A stretch of DNA of 15,765 nt from GSA-30 sp036568765. GTDB taxonomy: Bacteria > Pseudomonadota > Gammaproteobacteria > Xanthomonadales > Rhodanobacteraceae. The stretch is taken from the NCBI RefSeq assembly GCF_036568765.1, contig NZ_DATCRY010000076.1, forward strand, positions 1-15,765, in the 5' to 3' direction. Below, piece by piece: positions 6,922-14,430 of the stretch (within the stretch, counting starts at the first letter, position 1; the number at the start of each line of letters is the position of its first letter). A program made the position numbers and the translations under genes. The notes beneath the pieces were generated by a model, which had not been told where the DNA came from, did not search any database, and saw only the letters and a list, made by a program, of their open reading frames with translations.

Positions 6922-8916
6922 ATGTCTCCGGCTTCTGTCATGATCGCCGCCATGCCGATCAGCCATCGCCATACGGATGCGGAGCTGTGTGCGCTGGACA
7001 TCATGGCGCGTCTGGGCTCGACCCTGCGCATTGCCGCGCCCTTGGGCCTGGGTAAGCCGCATGGGTTACTCAATGCCCTGTATCGACTGACCGCTGCCGA
7101 CACGTCTTGTTCGATGCGCTTGTATACGGCGCTTTCACTGGCACGCCCACGGCCCGCGTCGGGATGGGAGGCGCGGTTCCTGCAACCCTTTCTGGATCGT
7201 CATTTCGGCGAGGATTACGAAGACCCGCTTTATGCGCTCGACCAGGCGCGCGACGCCTTGCCCGGCAACGTCGCGGTGCACGAGTTCTACATGCAGTCCG
7301 GGGCGTTGCTGCATGCCGATAGCGCCCAGCGCGACTACATCAGCCAGAACTATACCCATGTCGCACGCGATCTGGTCGAACAGGAAATCAACCTGCTGGT
7401 ACAACTAGTGGCGCGACGCGACACGCCCGATGGTCCGCGCTACAGCCTGTCGTGCAATCCCGACCTGACCCTGGATTTTCTCGATCGGGTCAAGGCTTCG
7501 GGCAAGACACGTCCGCTTTGCGTGGCCGTCGTGCATCCGCAACTCCCCTATCTGGGTGGCGATGCGGAAGTCGGTGCGGATTTCTTCGATGTCGAACTGG
7601 TACCGCCGCAGTCGCCACGTCTTTTCGCCGTGCCGCGCGCACCGGTGGATGTCATTGAATACGCGATAGGCCTGCATGCCAGCGCCCTGGTCAAGGATGA
7701 CGGTTGCCTGCAGATCGGCATCGGTGCTTTGTCCGATGCCCTGGTCAAGGCCTTGCTGCTGCGGCAGCAGGAGAACGTGCCATGGCGCCGTGCCCTGGTG
7801 GCACTGGATGCTTCGCGCGGTACGCATAAGCTGGCCGCGCGTGGCGGTGGTCTGGCGCCATTCGTCAAAGGTTTGTACGGCGCCAGCGAAATGGTCATGG
7901 ACGGTTTCATGCAATTGGCCCGTGCCGGCATCCTCAAGCGCCGTGCCTGGGACACCCTGGCACTCGAACGCGCCGCTGCGGAAGGGCGGTTGGATGCGAA
8001 CACCCCGGGTGGGCACTATCTGCGTGGCGCGTTTTTCCTCGGCTCGCGCGAATTGTATGAATGGCTGCACGCCACCGAAGCAAAGGATCCCGACGCGATC
8101 GACATGTGCCGGGTGAGCAACGTCAACCAGCTCTATGGCGATCATCAGGCACTGGCGACCTTGCAGCGGCGCGGCGCGCGTTTCTTCAATACCAGCATGA
8201 TGGCGACCTTGCTCGGTTCGGCGATTTCCGACGGACTCGACGACGGCCATGTGGTCAGCGGTGTAGGCGGACAATACAACTTCGTCGCGATGGCGCACGA
8301 ACTGCCCGAAGGGCGCTCCATCCTGATGCTGCGTTCCACGCGCACGGTGCGTGGTGCCGTGCAATCCAATATCCGCTGGAACTACGGGCACACCACCATA
8401 CCCCGCCATCTGCGCGACATCTTCATCACCGAGTATGGCGTAGCCGATCTGCGCGGCAAGACCGATAGCGAATGCATCGAAGCCATGCTCGCCATCACCG
8501 ATGCCCGGTTTATCGACGCGCTTTGCGCGGAGGCCAAGGCCAACGGCAAGCTCGCCGCCGATTTCCAGCCACCGGCCAATTGGCGGCGCAACACGCCCGA
8601 GCAATTGCGCGAAGCATTGACGCCCCTGATCCGCAAAGGCTCATTGCCGCGGTTTCCCTTCGGATCGGATTTCACCGACGTCGAGCAGCGCTTGCTGGTT
8701 GCGCTCGGTTGGCTTAAAGAGGCCAGCGTCGGTTTGCGTGGCAAGTTCGAGCTGTTACGGGCTGCGCTGCGTCCGGGCGAGGTAGTGGACGGTGAGGACG
8801 AGGCCTTGCAGCGCATGGGCCTGGCCGATGCCCATGGGTTCAAGGATCGCTTGCAGCGGCGCTTGCTGCTGGCCGCTTTGCGCCGAAACGGAGTTGTAGC
8901 CCCCGCCGCCAAATAG
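6922..8916 (+). CDS. acetyl-CoA hydrolase/CoA-transferase family protein
   Basis: 664 residues. The C-terminal two thirds match the acetyl-CoA hydrolase/transferase family (class I CoA-transferase fold). The glycine-rich LQIGIGALSDALVKAL (263-278) is the CoA-binding loop. GASEMVMDGFMQLARAGI contains Glu323, at the place of the catalytic Glu that forms the glutamyl-CoA thioester in this family. GVGGQYNF (447-454) and ITEYGVADLRGKT (502-514) are the conserved C-terminal blocks. The N-terminal 200 residues are longer than in acetate CoA-transferases of about 430-500 residues, and this long form appears in Xanthomonadales. The likely reaction is transfer or hydrolysis of a short acyl-CoA in the cytoplasm; acceptor and donor are unknown. 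It is divergent from the PLD-like gene, and ispG follows after a 249-nt gap. Confidence 0.85.
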   Translation: MSPASVMIAAMPISHRHTDAELCALDIMARLGSTLRIAAPLGLGKPHGLLNALYRLTAADTSCSMRLYTALSLARPRPASGWEARFLQPFLDRHFGEDYEDPLYALDQARDALPGNVAVHEFYMQSGALLHADSAQRDYISQNYTHVARDLVEQEINLLVQLVARRDTPDGPRYSLSCNPDLTLDFLDRVKASGKTRPLCVAVVHPQLPYLGGDAEVGADFFDVELVPPQSPRLFAVPRAPVDVIEYAIGLHASALVKDDGCLQIGIGALSDALVKALLLRQQENVPWRRALVALDASRGTHKLAARGGGLAPFVKGLYGASEMVMDGFMQLARAGILKRRAWDTLALERAAAEGRLDANTPGGHYLRGAFFLGSRELYEWLHATEAKDPDAIDMCRVSNVNQLYGDHQALATLQRRGARFFNTSMMATLLGSAISDGLDDGHVVSGVGGQYNFVAMAHELPEGRSILMLRSTRTVRGAVQSNIRWNYGHTTIPRHLRDIFITEYGVADLRGKTDSECIEAMLAITDARFIDALCAEAKANGKLAADFQPPANWRRNTPEQLREALTPLIRKGSLPRFPFGSDFTDVEQRLLVALGWLKEASVGLRGKFELLRAALRPGEVVDGEDEALQRMGLADAHGFKDRLQRRLLLAALRRNGVVAPAAK

Positions 8917-8929
8917 GCACCCCCTAACG

Positions 8930-9034
8930 CGTCGTCCCAGCGAACCCCGCAAAAGGGGGCGTCATGCCGGGACCCGGCGACTTTCCACCGGTAACGGCGA
9001 CAGGCACCGGATCCTGTCTTCCGCCGGGACGACG
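8930..9034. repeat. long intergenic palindromic element (REP/BIME-like)
   Basis: The ends are a perfect 9-bp inverted repeat, CGTCGTCCC at 8930-8938 and GGGACGACG at 9026-9034. Between them lie further self-complementary blocks, including GCCGGGACCCGGC and CCCCGCAAAAGGGG. The layout (CGTCGTCCC ends, internal ...GGGACCCGGCGAC...) is that of a common proteobacterial intergenic palindrome. It fills most of the gap between the CoA-transferase gene and ispG and may help end transcription of the former. No coding potential is seen in it. The exact family name is not asserted. Confidence 0.6.
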
Positions 9035-9165
9035 AAGAGCAGGGGGGGCGACCAAAGCGCTCCAGCTCGCTCGTTGGCCGTCATGAACCCGCCCAAGGCA
9101 TGAAGTATCCTTGGAGGTATCCCAAGCCGCCTTTTCGGTGGCCCCCAAGCTTTCTGGTTCCCTAC

Positions 9166-10434
9166 ATGAGCGTGATCGAACAGCCTTCCTCCTCCCGGGC
9201 AGCCATCGCCGCCCCCATGCCGCGCCGTCCCAGCGTCGGCGTGCAGATCGGCAAAGTCATCGTCGGCGGCGGCGCGCCGATCGTGGTGCAGTCGATGACC
9301 AATACCGACACCGAGGATCCGGCCAGCACCGCCAAGCAGATTGCCGAACTGGCCCGCGCCGGCTCCGAGCTGGTGCGCATCACGGTCAACACGCCGGCGG
9401 CTGCCGCGGCGGTGCCGCGCATTCGCGAGCGCCTGGACATGATGGGCGTGAACGTGCCGATCATCGGCGACTTCCACTATAACGGCCATCAATTGCTCGA
9501 AGGCGAACCGGCCTGTGCCGAGGCCTTGGCAAAGTACCGCATCAATCCCGGCAACGTCGGTTTCGGCAAGAAGAAGGACAGCCAGTTCGCTGCGATCGTC
9601 GAAAAGGCCATCCAGTACAACAAGCCCGTACGCATCGGCGCCAACTGGGGTTCGCTCGACCAGAGCATGGTCGCTACCTTGATGGACGAAAATGCCCATC
9701 GCGCCGAGCCGTGGGATGCCGCGCATGTGGCACGCGAGGCGTTGATCCGCTCCGCGCTGGATTCGGCCATTCGCGCCGAAGAGATCGGCTTGCCGCGCGA
9801 CCGTATCATCCTTTCCTGCAAGGTCTCCGGGGTGCAGGAACTTATCGCGGTCTATCGCGACCTGGCCTCGCGCTGCAATTACGCGCTGCACTTGGGGCTG
9901 ACCGAAGCGGGCATGGGCTCCAAGGGCATTACCGCCTCCAGCGCCGCGCTGGCCGTGCTGATGCAGGAAGGCATCGGCGACACCATCCGTATTTCGCTGA
10001 CGCCCGAGCCCGGCGCGCCGCGCACTGGGGAGGTCGTCGTGGCGCAGGAACTGCTGCAGACCATGGGCTTGCGTGCGTTTACGCCACTGGTTACGGCCTG
10101 CCCAGGCTGCGGCCGCACCACCAGTGAATTCTTCCAGGAACTGGCCAAGACGGTGCAGGAGCACGTACGCGAAAAAATGCCCGAGTGGCGCGTAAAGTAC
10201 GACGGCGTAGAAAACCTCACCCTCGCGGTGATGGGTTGCGTCGTCAACGGCCCGGGCGAATCCAAGCACGCCAACATCGGCATCTCGTTGCCGGGTAATG
10301 GCGAAGCGCCGTCGGCACCGGTATTCATCGATGGCGAGAAGGCCATGACTCTGCGTGGCGAGCGCATCGCCGAAGAGTTTGTCGACATTCTCGATAATTA
10401 CGTCGCGCGCAAATATGCCGCGCGTGGCGCGTGA
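9166..10434 (+). CDS. ispG: 4-hydroxy-3-methylbut-2-en-1-yl diphosphate synthase (flavodoxin)
   Basis: 422 residues. IspG (GcpE) catalyses the penultimate step of the MEP isoprenoid pathway, reductive ring opening of MEcPP to HMBPP, using a 4Fe-4S cluster. Family hallmarks are VGGGAPIVVQSMTNTDTED (33-51), FHYNGH (103-108), KYRINPGNVGFG (123-134), RIGANWGSL (156-164) and LGLTEAGMGSKGI (243-255). Cluster ligands are in ACPGCGRT (Cys312, Cys315) and MGCVVNGPGE (Cys358, with the final Glu365). It is of the proteobacterial short type without an inserted domain. The ATG at 9166 is chosen because it gives the expected N-terminal length; an in-frame ATG at 9100 would add 22 unusual residues, and 9217 is a shorter alternative. 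No strong Shine-Dalgarno is visible. A terminator follows. Confidence 0.95.
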   Translation: MSVIEQPSSSRAAIAAPMPRRPSVGVQIGKVIVGGGAPIVVQSMTNTDTEDPASTAKQIAELARAGSELVRITVNTPAAAAAVPRIRERLDMMGVNVPIIGDFHYNGHQLLEGEPACAEALAKYRINPGNVGFGKKKDSQFAAIVEKAIQYNKPVRIGANWGSLDQSMVATLMDENAHRAEPWDAAHVAREALIRSALDSAIRAEEIGLPRDRIILSCKVSGVQELIAVYRDLASRCNYALHLGLTEAGMGSKGITASSAALAVLMQEGIGDTIRISLTPEPGAPRTGEVVVAQELLQTMGLRAFTPLVTACPGCGRTTSEFFQELAKTVQEHVREKMPEWRVKYDGVENLTLAVMGCVVNGPGESKHANIGISLPGNGEAPSAPVFIDGEKAMTLRGERIAEEFVDILDNYVARKYAARGA

Positions 10435-10449
10435 TCTGCAGGAGCGAAC

Positions 10450-10519
10450 AGAGAGGAGTAGGGAGTGAGTAAAAGCCCGCACACGTGCGAGCCTTCTTTT
10501 ATTTCCTCACTCCTCTCCC
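10450..10519. repeat. inverted GA-rich repeat pair around the ispG terminator
   Basis: GGAGTGAG at 10461-10468 pairs with CTCACTCC at 10506-10513. Just inside, TAAAAG pairs with CTTTTA with a small asymmetric bulge, so the arms extend the terminator hairpin. The right arm CCTCACTCCTCTCC (10505-10518) recurs exactly at 14501-14514, which marks it as a member of a dispersed short repeat family. Confidence 0.5.
10475..10503 (+). terminator. intrinsic terminator after ispG
   Basis: GC-C-CGCAC / GTGCG-A-GC forms a stem of seven pairs with one mismatch around a very short loop at 10475-10492. It is followed by the U-rich run CTTCTTTTATTT. It lies 40 nt after the ispG stop, so ispG and the methyltransferase downstream are probably separate transcription units. 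Confidence 0.6.
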
Positions 10520-10555
10520 TCGCTTCTCAAAGTCAGGCAGCCGGACGCCATCCTC

Positions 10556-11236
10556 ATGACCCATACCGACACCCACGAACAGACCATCGTCGATGTCTGG
10601 CAAGGCCACGCCGAGCCCTGGACACGCGCGGTACGCGAAGGCCGCATCGAAAGTCGGCGTCTGGTCACGGATGCGGCGATCGTTCGTGCGGTGCTTGCGC
10701 TTGCTCCGCATAGCGCACTCGATATCGGTTGCGGCGAAGGCTGGCTGGCGCGCTGCCTCGCCGAAGAAGGTATCCGGCCAACCGGTGTCGACATGGTGCC
10801 GGAACTGATCGAAGCGGCCCGCGCGCACGGCGGCGACTTCCGCACGCTTTCCTACGCGGAACTGGCCCAGGGTGCCTTGGGCGACGCGCGCTTCGACGTG
10901 GCTGTCTGCAACTTCTCCTTGCTTGGCAAGCAATCGGTCGACGAACTGCTCAAGGCGATGCCCGTCCTGCTCCATGCTGGCGGTTCGCTGGTTGTGCAGA
11001 CCCTGCATCCTTGCGCCATCGCCGAAGGCGTATATGGCGATGGTTGGCGCGAAGGTTCCTGGGTCGGCTGCGGTGAGGGTTTCGGACAGGCCGCCCCGTG
11101 GTACTTCCGTACCTTTGCCGGCTGGCAGGCCACGTTTGCAGCCGCCGGGCTGTTCATCTCAGGCCTGGATGAGCCCGTTCATCCGCACACAGGCCGTCCC
11201 GTATCGATCGTCTTCACACTTCGAGCACATATTTAA
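10556..11236 (+). CDS. class I SAM-dependent methyltransferase
   Basis: 226 residues. Motif I, ALDIGCGEG (54-62), binds S-adenosylmethionine. Motif II GVDM (77-80) supplies the acidic residue for the ribose. FDVAVCNFSLL (113-123) is motif IV, followed by LLKAMPVLLHAGGSLVVQTLHP, the post-motif strand and turn. The layout is that of Methyltransf_11/25-type small-molecule or biosynthetic methyltransferases. The C-terminal part (APWYFRTFAGW, then GRPVSIVFTLRA) resembles enzymes acting on small metabolites, but the substrate is not identifiable. There is no signal peptide or membrane segment. The ATG at 10556 is preceded by a poor ribosome site. It stands between the ispG terminator and the HD-GYP gene (132 nt gap) and may be monocistronic. 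Confidence 0.85.
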   Translation: MTHTDTHEQTIVDVWQGHAEPWTRAVREGRIESRRLVTDAAIVRAVLALAPHSALDIGCGEGWLARCLAEEGIRPTGVDMVPELIEAARAHGGDFRTLSYAELAQGALGDARFDVAVCNFSLLGKQSVDELLKAMPVLLHAGGSLVVQTLHPCAIAEGVYGDGWREGSWVGCGEGFGQAAPWYFRTFAGWQATFAAAGLFISGLDEPVHPHTGRPVSIVFTLRAHI

Positions 11237-11356
11237 GTTTTTTTCGACCTTGCCGGTCTCGCACAACGTTCAAGAATGAGGTATGAAGCAGCTACGGCCT
11301 CGTGTTGCAGGGGGCGGTAGCGTGCGCCTATGGCGTCCGACAGGGGAGCTGCAGCC

Positions 11357-11362
11357 GAGGAG
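11357..11362 (+). promoter_or_regulatory. ribosome binding site supporting a GTG start for the HD-GYP gene
   Basis: GAGGAG lies 6 nt before the GTG at 11369. The alternative in-frame ATG at 11330 has no good site at normal spacing. Starting at the GTG also places the first membrane helix immediately after a short basic N-terminus (MRIKPQLR). Confidence 0.55.
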
Positions 11363-11368
11363 ATCAGC

Positions 11369-12199
11369 GTGAGGATCAAGCCGCAGCTACGTATTGCGTT
11401 GATTTACGTCATCGTGTCAGTGCTCTGGATCTGGTTATCCGACCGGATCCTGGTAGGCATATTGCACGATGAGCAGGCGCTCTACCTGGCGATGATCGTC
11501 AAGGGCTGGATCTTCGTCATCTGTACCGGCGTGCTCATCTATTGGCTGGTGGCGCGGGATCTCAAGCGAATGGATCGCGTCAACGAGCGGCTACGCGACG
11601 GGCATCTGCAAACCTTGCGCGTACTGGTTTCGGCGATGGATATCCGCCATAAGGAAACCGGCGATCATTCCGAGCGCGTCATGCGTATGGCGACCGGCTT
11701 GGCCAGGCTTGCCGGCATGCGCGGTCAGGCGTTGCGCAACCTGCGCTTCGGCGCATTGCTGCACGACATCGGCAAACTGGCTTTGCCCGACAGCGTATTG
11801 ATCAAGCCCGGCCCACTCGATCCGGAAGAAATGTCGATCATGCGCACCCATACGCGCGTCGGCCATGACATGCTCCGGCAGATCGAGTTTTTGCGCGATG
11901 CCACCGATATTCCGTTTTCGCATCATGAGCGTTGGGACGGCAACGGTTATCCGCGTGGCTTGCGCGGCGAGATGATTCCCTTGGCCGCGCGCGTTTTCAG
12001 TGTGGTGGACGTATGGGATGCGCTCAGCCACCCGCGCGTCTACAAGCCGGCCTGGCCCCAGGACGAAGTGCTCGATTACCTGCACAAAGTCGCTGGCAGT
12101 CAGCTCGATCCGCAATTGGTCAAGCTATTCCTGGCCAACTACGACGAACTGGTGGCGTTGGGCGAGAACGAAGAGCCCGAAGCGGTGCTCTTGCGCTGA
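11369..12199 (+). CDS. membrane-anchored HD-GYP domain protein (putative c-di-GMP phosphodiesterase)
   Basis: 276 residues from the GTG at 11369 (289 from the ATG at 11330). Residues 8-24 and 38-61 are transmembrane helices; YVIVSVLWIWLSD and KGWIFVICTGVLIYWL match the two-helix N-terminal module common on diguanylate cyclases and sensor kinases. The HD-GYP domain follows at about 74-270: GDHSER (His100), LLHDIGK (His132, Asp133), RTHTRVG (His161), HHERWDGNGYP (185-195), then VVDVWDAL (Asp214) with HPRVYKPAW. All metal ligands and the GYP triplet are present, so hydrolysis of cyclic-di-GMP at the inner membrane is the expected activity. No response-regulator or periplasmic sensor domain is present. 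Its stop directly abuts the stop of aat on the other strand. Confidence 0.9.
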   Translation: MRIKPQLRIALIYVIVSVLWIWLSDRILVGILHDEQALYLAMIVKGWIFVICTGVLIYWLVARDLKRMDRVNERLRDGHLQTLRVLVSAMDIRHKETGDHSERVMRMATGLARLAGMRGQALRNLRFGALLHDIGKLALPDSVLIKPGPLDPEEMSIMRTHTRVGHDMLRQIEFLRDATDIPFSHHERWDGNGYPRGLRGEMIPLAARVFSVVDVWDALSHPRVYKPAWPQDEVLDYLHKVAGSQLDPQLVKLFLANYDELVALGENEEPEAVLLR

Positions 12200-12952
12200 T
12201 CAGTCGGCAATCAACCCTTCGCGTTGCAATTGCGACATCAGACGCGGGGTATACGCCGCCCAGCTCCCCGGTTGTCCCGGCAGGTGATTGAGCTGCGCCA
12301 CCATGCGCAGGAATTGCGCGCGCGGGTATTCCACTGCGCCCATGCTGAGCAGGTGCGGGTTGGTCACCTGAGCGTCGATCAAGGGGAAATCCCAGCCGCG
12401 CAGCAAGCGCGCGAGGGCAATCAGGGCGAGTTTGGAACCTCCGCTTTCGCGGCTGAACATCGATTCGCCACAGAACAACCGACCCACGGCGATGCCGTAA
12501 ATACCCCCCACGAGCTGCTCGTCTTCCCACACTTCCACACTGTGGGCGTCTCCGGACTTGTGAAGGTTTACGTACGCCTGAATCATGGTCGGGATGATCC
12601 AGGTGCCGATCTGTCCCGGTCGCGGTGCGGCGCAGGCGTGGACCACTTCGGTGAAGGCGTGATCGACCGTCACCCGCCAATGCCGCCGTGCCAGTAATCG
12701 CCGCAAGCTGCGATTGGCGCGCAGCTCGCCGGTATGGAATACGCAGCGCGGATCGGGAGACCACCACAGGATCGGCTCATCGTCGTTGAACCAGGGAAAA
12801 ATCCCCTGTGAATACGCCGCCAACAAGCGCCGCGCTGACAAATCTCCGCCGAAGGCCAGCAAGCCATTGGGCTCCCGCAGCGCCTCGCGCGGATTCGGAA
12901 AGCGTTCCGGCCGTGTGCTGTCAAGTAGTGGCAGAGTGAGGGCTGCGGTCAT
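12200..12952 (-). CDS. aat: leucyl/phenylalanyl-tRNA--protein transferase
   Basis: 250 residues. Aat transfers Leu or Phe from aminoacyl-tRNA to proteins with N-terminal Arg or Lys, creating N-degrons read by ClpS/ClpAP. Family motifs: FPNPREA...GLLAFGGDLS (18-39), YSQGIFPWF (47-55), WWSPDPRCVF (63-72), GTWI (116-119), GGIYGIAVGRLFCGESMFS (149-167) and DAQVTNPHLLSMGA (193-206). Glu163, Asp193 and Gln195 sit at the positions of the catalytic residues described for the E. coli enzyme. It is full length. It follows the FemAB-like gene by 45 nt on the same strand, with trxB further upstream, in line with the trxB-aat proximity seen in many gammaproteobacteria. No ate or clpA gene is in the window. 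Confidence 0.95.
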   Translation of the reverse strand: MTAALTLPLLDSTRPERFPNPREALREPNGLLAFGGDLSARRLLAAYSQGIFPWFNDDEPILWWSPDPRCVFHTGELRANRSLRRLLARRHWRVTVDHAFTEVVHACAAPRPGQIGTWIIPTMIQAYVNLHKSGDAHSVEVWEDEQLVGGIYGIAVGRLFCGESMFSRESGGSKLALIALARLLRGWDFPLIDAQVTNPHLLSMGAVEYPRAQFLRMVAQLNHLPGQPGSWAAYTPRLMSQLQREGLIAD

Positions 12953-12963
12953 GGGGTTAGTTA

Positions 12964-12994
12964 AACCGCTTGCCGCACTGGCTGTAAAGCGGTT
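12964..12994. other. hairpin between the FemAB-like gene and aat
   Basis: AACCGCTT (12964-12971) and AAGCGGTT (12987-12994) form a perfect 8-bp stem with a 15-nt loop in the 45-nt gap just upstream of the aat start. On the minus strand it is followed by TTTAACTAA, not a proper T-tract. It could be a weak attenuator or an mRNA processing site; its function is unproven. Confidence 0.35.
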
Positions 12995-12997
12995 CGG

Positions 12998-14185
12998 TTA
13001 TGACCGTTCGGCGTATGGACTGTGCTCCAGCAAATCCTGAGCATAGGCATCCATATGCAAGGCCTCGCGCTCCAGTGCCCGGCGCACCGCGTCGCGGAAA
13101 CCGTTGTCTGCCAGGTAGTGGCGTGAATGCGTACGAACGGGCAGAAAGCCGCGAGCCAGCTTGTGCTCGCCCTGGGCGCCCGGCTCGAAGCGCTGCAAGC
13201 CCTGATCGATGGCGTAAGCGATGCCCTGGTAGTAACACAGTTCGAAATGCAGTCCGGGGACATCGACACTCGCGCCCCAGTAGCGGCCATAGAGTGTGTC
13301 GCTGCTGCGCACGAACATCGCCATGGCGACGATCGATGCACCATGGCGTGCCATCGACACTTGCACGCGATCGCCGAGCGAACGACCGAGCGCGATGAAG
13401 AAATCTTCCGTCAACGCCGCGTGATTGCCCTTGTTGTCGAAAGTGGACAGATACAAGCGATGGATCTGCCGCCATTGTTCGACATCCAGCGTGTCACCGC
13501 CACGCATGTCCAGGCGCAAGCCGCTACGCATCACTTGTGCGCGTTCGTTGCGGATATTCTTGCGCTTCTTGTGATTGAGCGCGGCCAGGAAATCGCCGAA
13601 ATCGGTGTAGCCGCGGTTAGGCCAGTGGAACTGGATATCCGAGCGTGGAAGCCAGTGCTCGTCGAACGCCGGCAAGTCCGCTTCGATCAGAAAATTCGCA
13701 TGCGCCGAAGAAAGGTTGTAACGATCCGCCTGCGCACGCATCGCCGCGGTCAATGCACGGCGACGCTGGCTCGCCTCGGCACCTTCGCCGACCAGCAGGC
13801 GTGCGCCGGTAACCGGCGAGTAGGGCACCGCATTGAGCAACTTCGGATAGTAATCGCCACCGGCGCGCTCCCACGCGTCGGCCCAGCTCCAGTCGAACAC
13901 GAACTCACCGTGCGAATTGCCCTTGATATACAGCGGTGCTGCGGCGACCAGCTTGCCGTTCTCGTGCACCGCGATGTGATGTGCACGCCAGCCGTAGTCA
14001 TCGCGAATGCAACCTGTAGCCTCCAGCGCGTAGAGAAACGCGTGCGAGAGGAACGGATTATCGTCCGGGCGCAGCGCATCCCATTCCGAAGCGGGGAGGG
14101 CGGCGATGCTGTCGTGGAAATCGATCGAGATCAAGGAGCGAGAAGTGAGTGGAGAGGAGCAAGAAGTGAGTATATGACGGGCCAT
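12998..14185 (-). CDS. FemAB/GNAT-like acyl- or aminoacyltransferase family protein (PF04339 type)
   Basis: 395 residues. It matches the proteobacterial family annotated as FemAB-like or 'peptidoglycan biosynthesis' proteins with a doubled GNAT fold. Recognisable blocks are NPFLSHAFLYALE (43-55), KLVAAAPLYIKGNSHGEFVFDW (78-99), NHKKRKNIRNER (204-215), LYGRYWG (298-304) and FEPGAQGEHKLARGF (333-347). By family it should transfer an acyl or aminoacyl group in the cytoplasm; no member has a firmly known substrate that I can cite. The first 18 residues (MARHILTSCSSPLTSRSL) are encoded by a short GA/CT-rich repeat, and conserved similarity begins near ISIDFHDSIAALP, so the true start is uncertain: ATG at 14185 has no Shine-Dalgarno, and a TTG at 14134 is possible. 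It is followed by aat. Confidence 0.85.
   Translation of the reverse strand: MARHILTSCSSPLTSRSLISIDFHDSIAALPASEWDALRPDDNPFLSHAFLYALEATGCIRDDYGWRAHHIAVHENGKLVAAAPLYIKGNSHGEFVFDWSWADAWERAGGDYYPKLLNAVPYSPVTGARLLVGEGAEASQRRRALTAAMRAQADRYNLSSAHANFLIEADLPAFDEHWLPRSDIQFHWPNRGYTDFGDFLAALNHKKRKNIRNERAQVMRSGLRLDMRGGDTLDVEQWRQIHRLYLSTFDNKGNHAALTEDFFIALGRSLGDRVQVSMARHGASIVAMAMFVRSSDTLYGRYWGASVDVPGLHFELCYYQGIAYAIDQGLQRFEPGAQGEHKLARGFLPVRTHSRHYLADNGFRDAVRRALEREALHMDAYAQDLLEHSPYAERS
14135..14170. repeat. direct repeat within the 5' end of the FemAB-like gene
   Basis: GGAGCGAGAAGTGAG (14135-14149) and GGAGCAAGAAGTGAG (14156-14170) are 15-nt copies with one mismatch at a 21-nt period. They encode LTSCS and LTSRS-type stretches of the predicted N-terminus. 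The segment joining them belongs to the 16-bp inverted repeat shared with 14506-14521. Confidence 0.7.
14144..14159 (+). repeat. left copy of 16-bp inverted repeat bracketing the repeat island
   Basis: AGTGAGTGGAGAGGAG here is the exact reverse complement of 14506-14521. The pair encloses the REP and MITE-like sequences. This copy lies inside the predicted reading frame of the FemAB-like gene. Confidence 0.7.
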
Positions 14186-14279
14186 CTTTGAGGGACTTGC
14201 GAGAGGCCGATATTTTTCTGTGGGAGCGACTTCAGTCGCGACGACGGTGCCTCATCGCAAGTTCTTGTCGCGACTGAAG

Positions 14280-14430
14280 GAGACCTCTAAAAACTGGCTC
14301 TTCTGTGGGAGCGACTTTCGTCGCGACAATCGTGCCTTATCGCAAGTCCTTGTCGCGACTGAAGTCGCTCCCACAACGATAGGATCCGCTTTCGCTATAT
14401 TTGGGCGATTGAGAGGTTTTTAGAGGTTCC
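14280..14430. mobile_element. MITE-like insertion of 151 bp with terminal inverted repeats
   Basis: The left end is GAGACCTCTAAAAAC; the right end read on the opposite strand is GGAACCTCTAAAAAC, giving 15-bp terminal inverted repeats with two mismatches. CTGAAG flanks both sides (14274-14279 and 14431-14436) as an apparent 6-bp target duplication; 5 bp (CTGAA) with a one-base gap in the repeats is also possible. The insert splits a REP palindrome that is otherwise complete. It encodes no transposase, so it would depend on an enzyme encoded elsewhere. It carries a REP unit as its core. The insertion sequence family is not identified. Confidence 0.72.
14304..14375. repeat. intact REP-type palindrome inside the MITE-like element
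   Basis: The left arm 14304-14327 and right arm 14352-14375 are 24-nt inverted copies with two mismatches (centre TTTCG versus TTCAG), with a 24-nt loop. It is the same family as the interrupted copy around it. The unit can fold into a long hairpin in either strand. Confidence 0.88.

Noticed and set aside
9100..9165. Upstream ATG giving IspG 22 extra residues (MKYPWRYPK...)
   Set aside because: The extension is rich in Pro, Trp and aromatic residues unlike IspG N-termini, and has no suitable ribosome site before 9100.
8962..10482. Long minus-strand open frame (506 codons) over ispG
   Set aside because: It is a shadow of ispG; the plus strand carries all catalytic motifs of the enzyme and the antisense product resembles nothing.
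11237..11260. Run of seven T after the methyltransferase as a terminator
   Set aside because: No stable GC-rich stem precedes the T run; only a 4-bp GACC/GGTC stem follows it.
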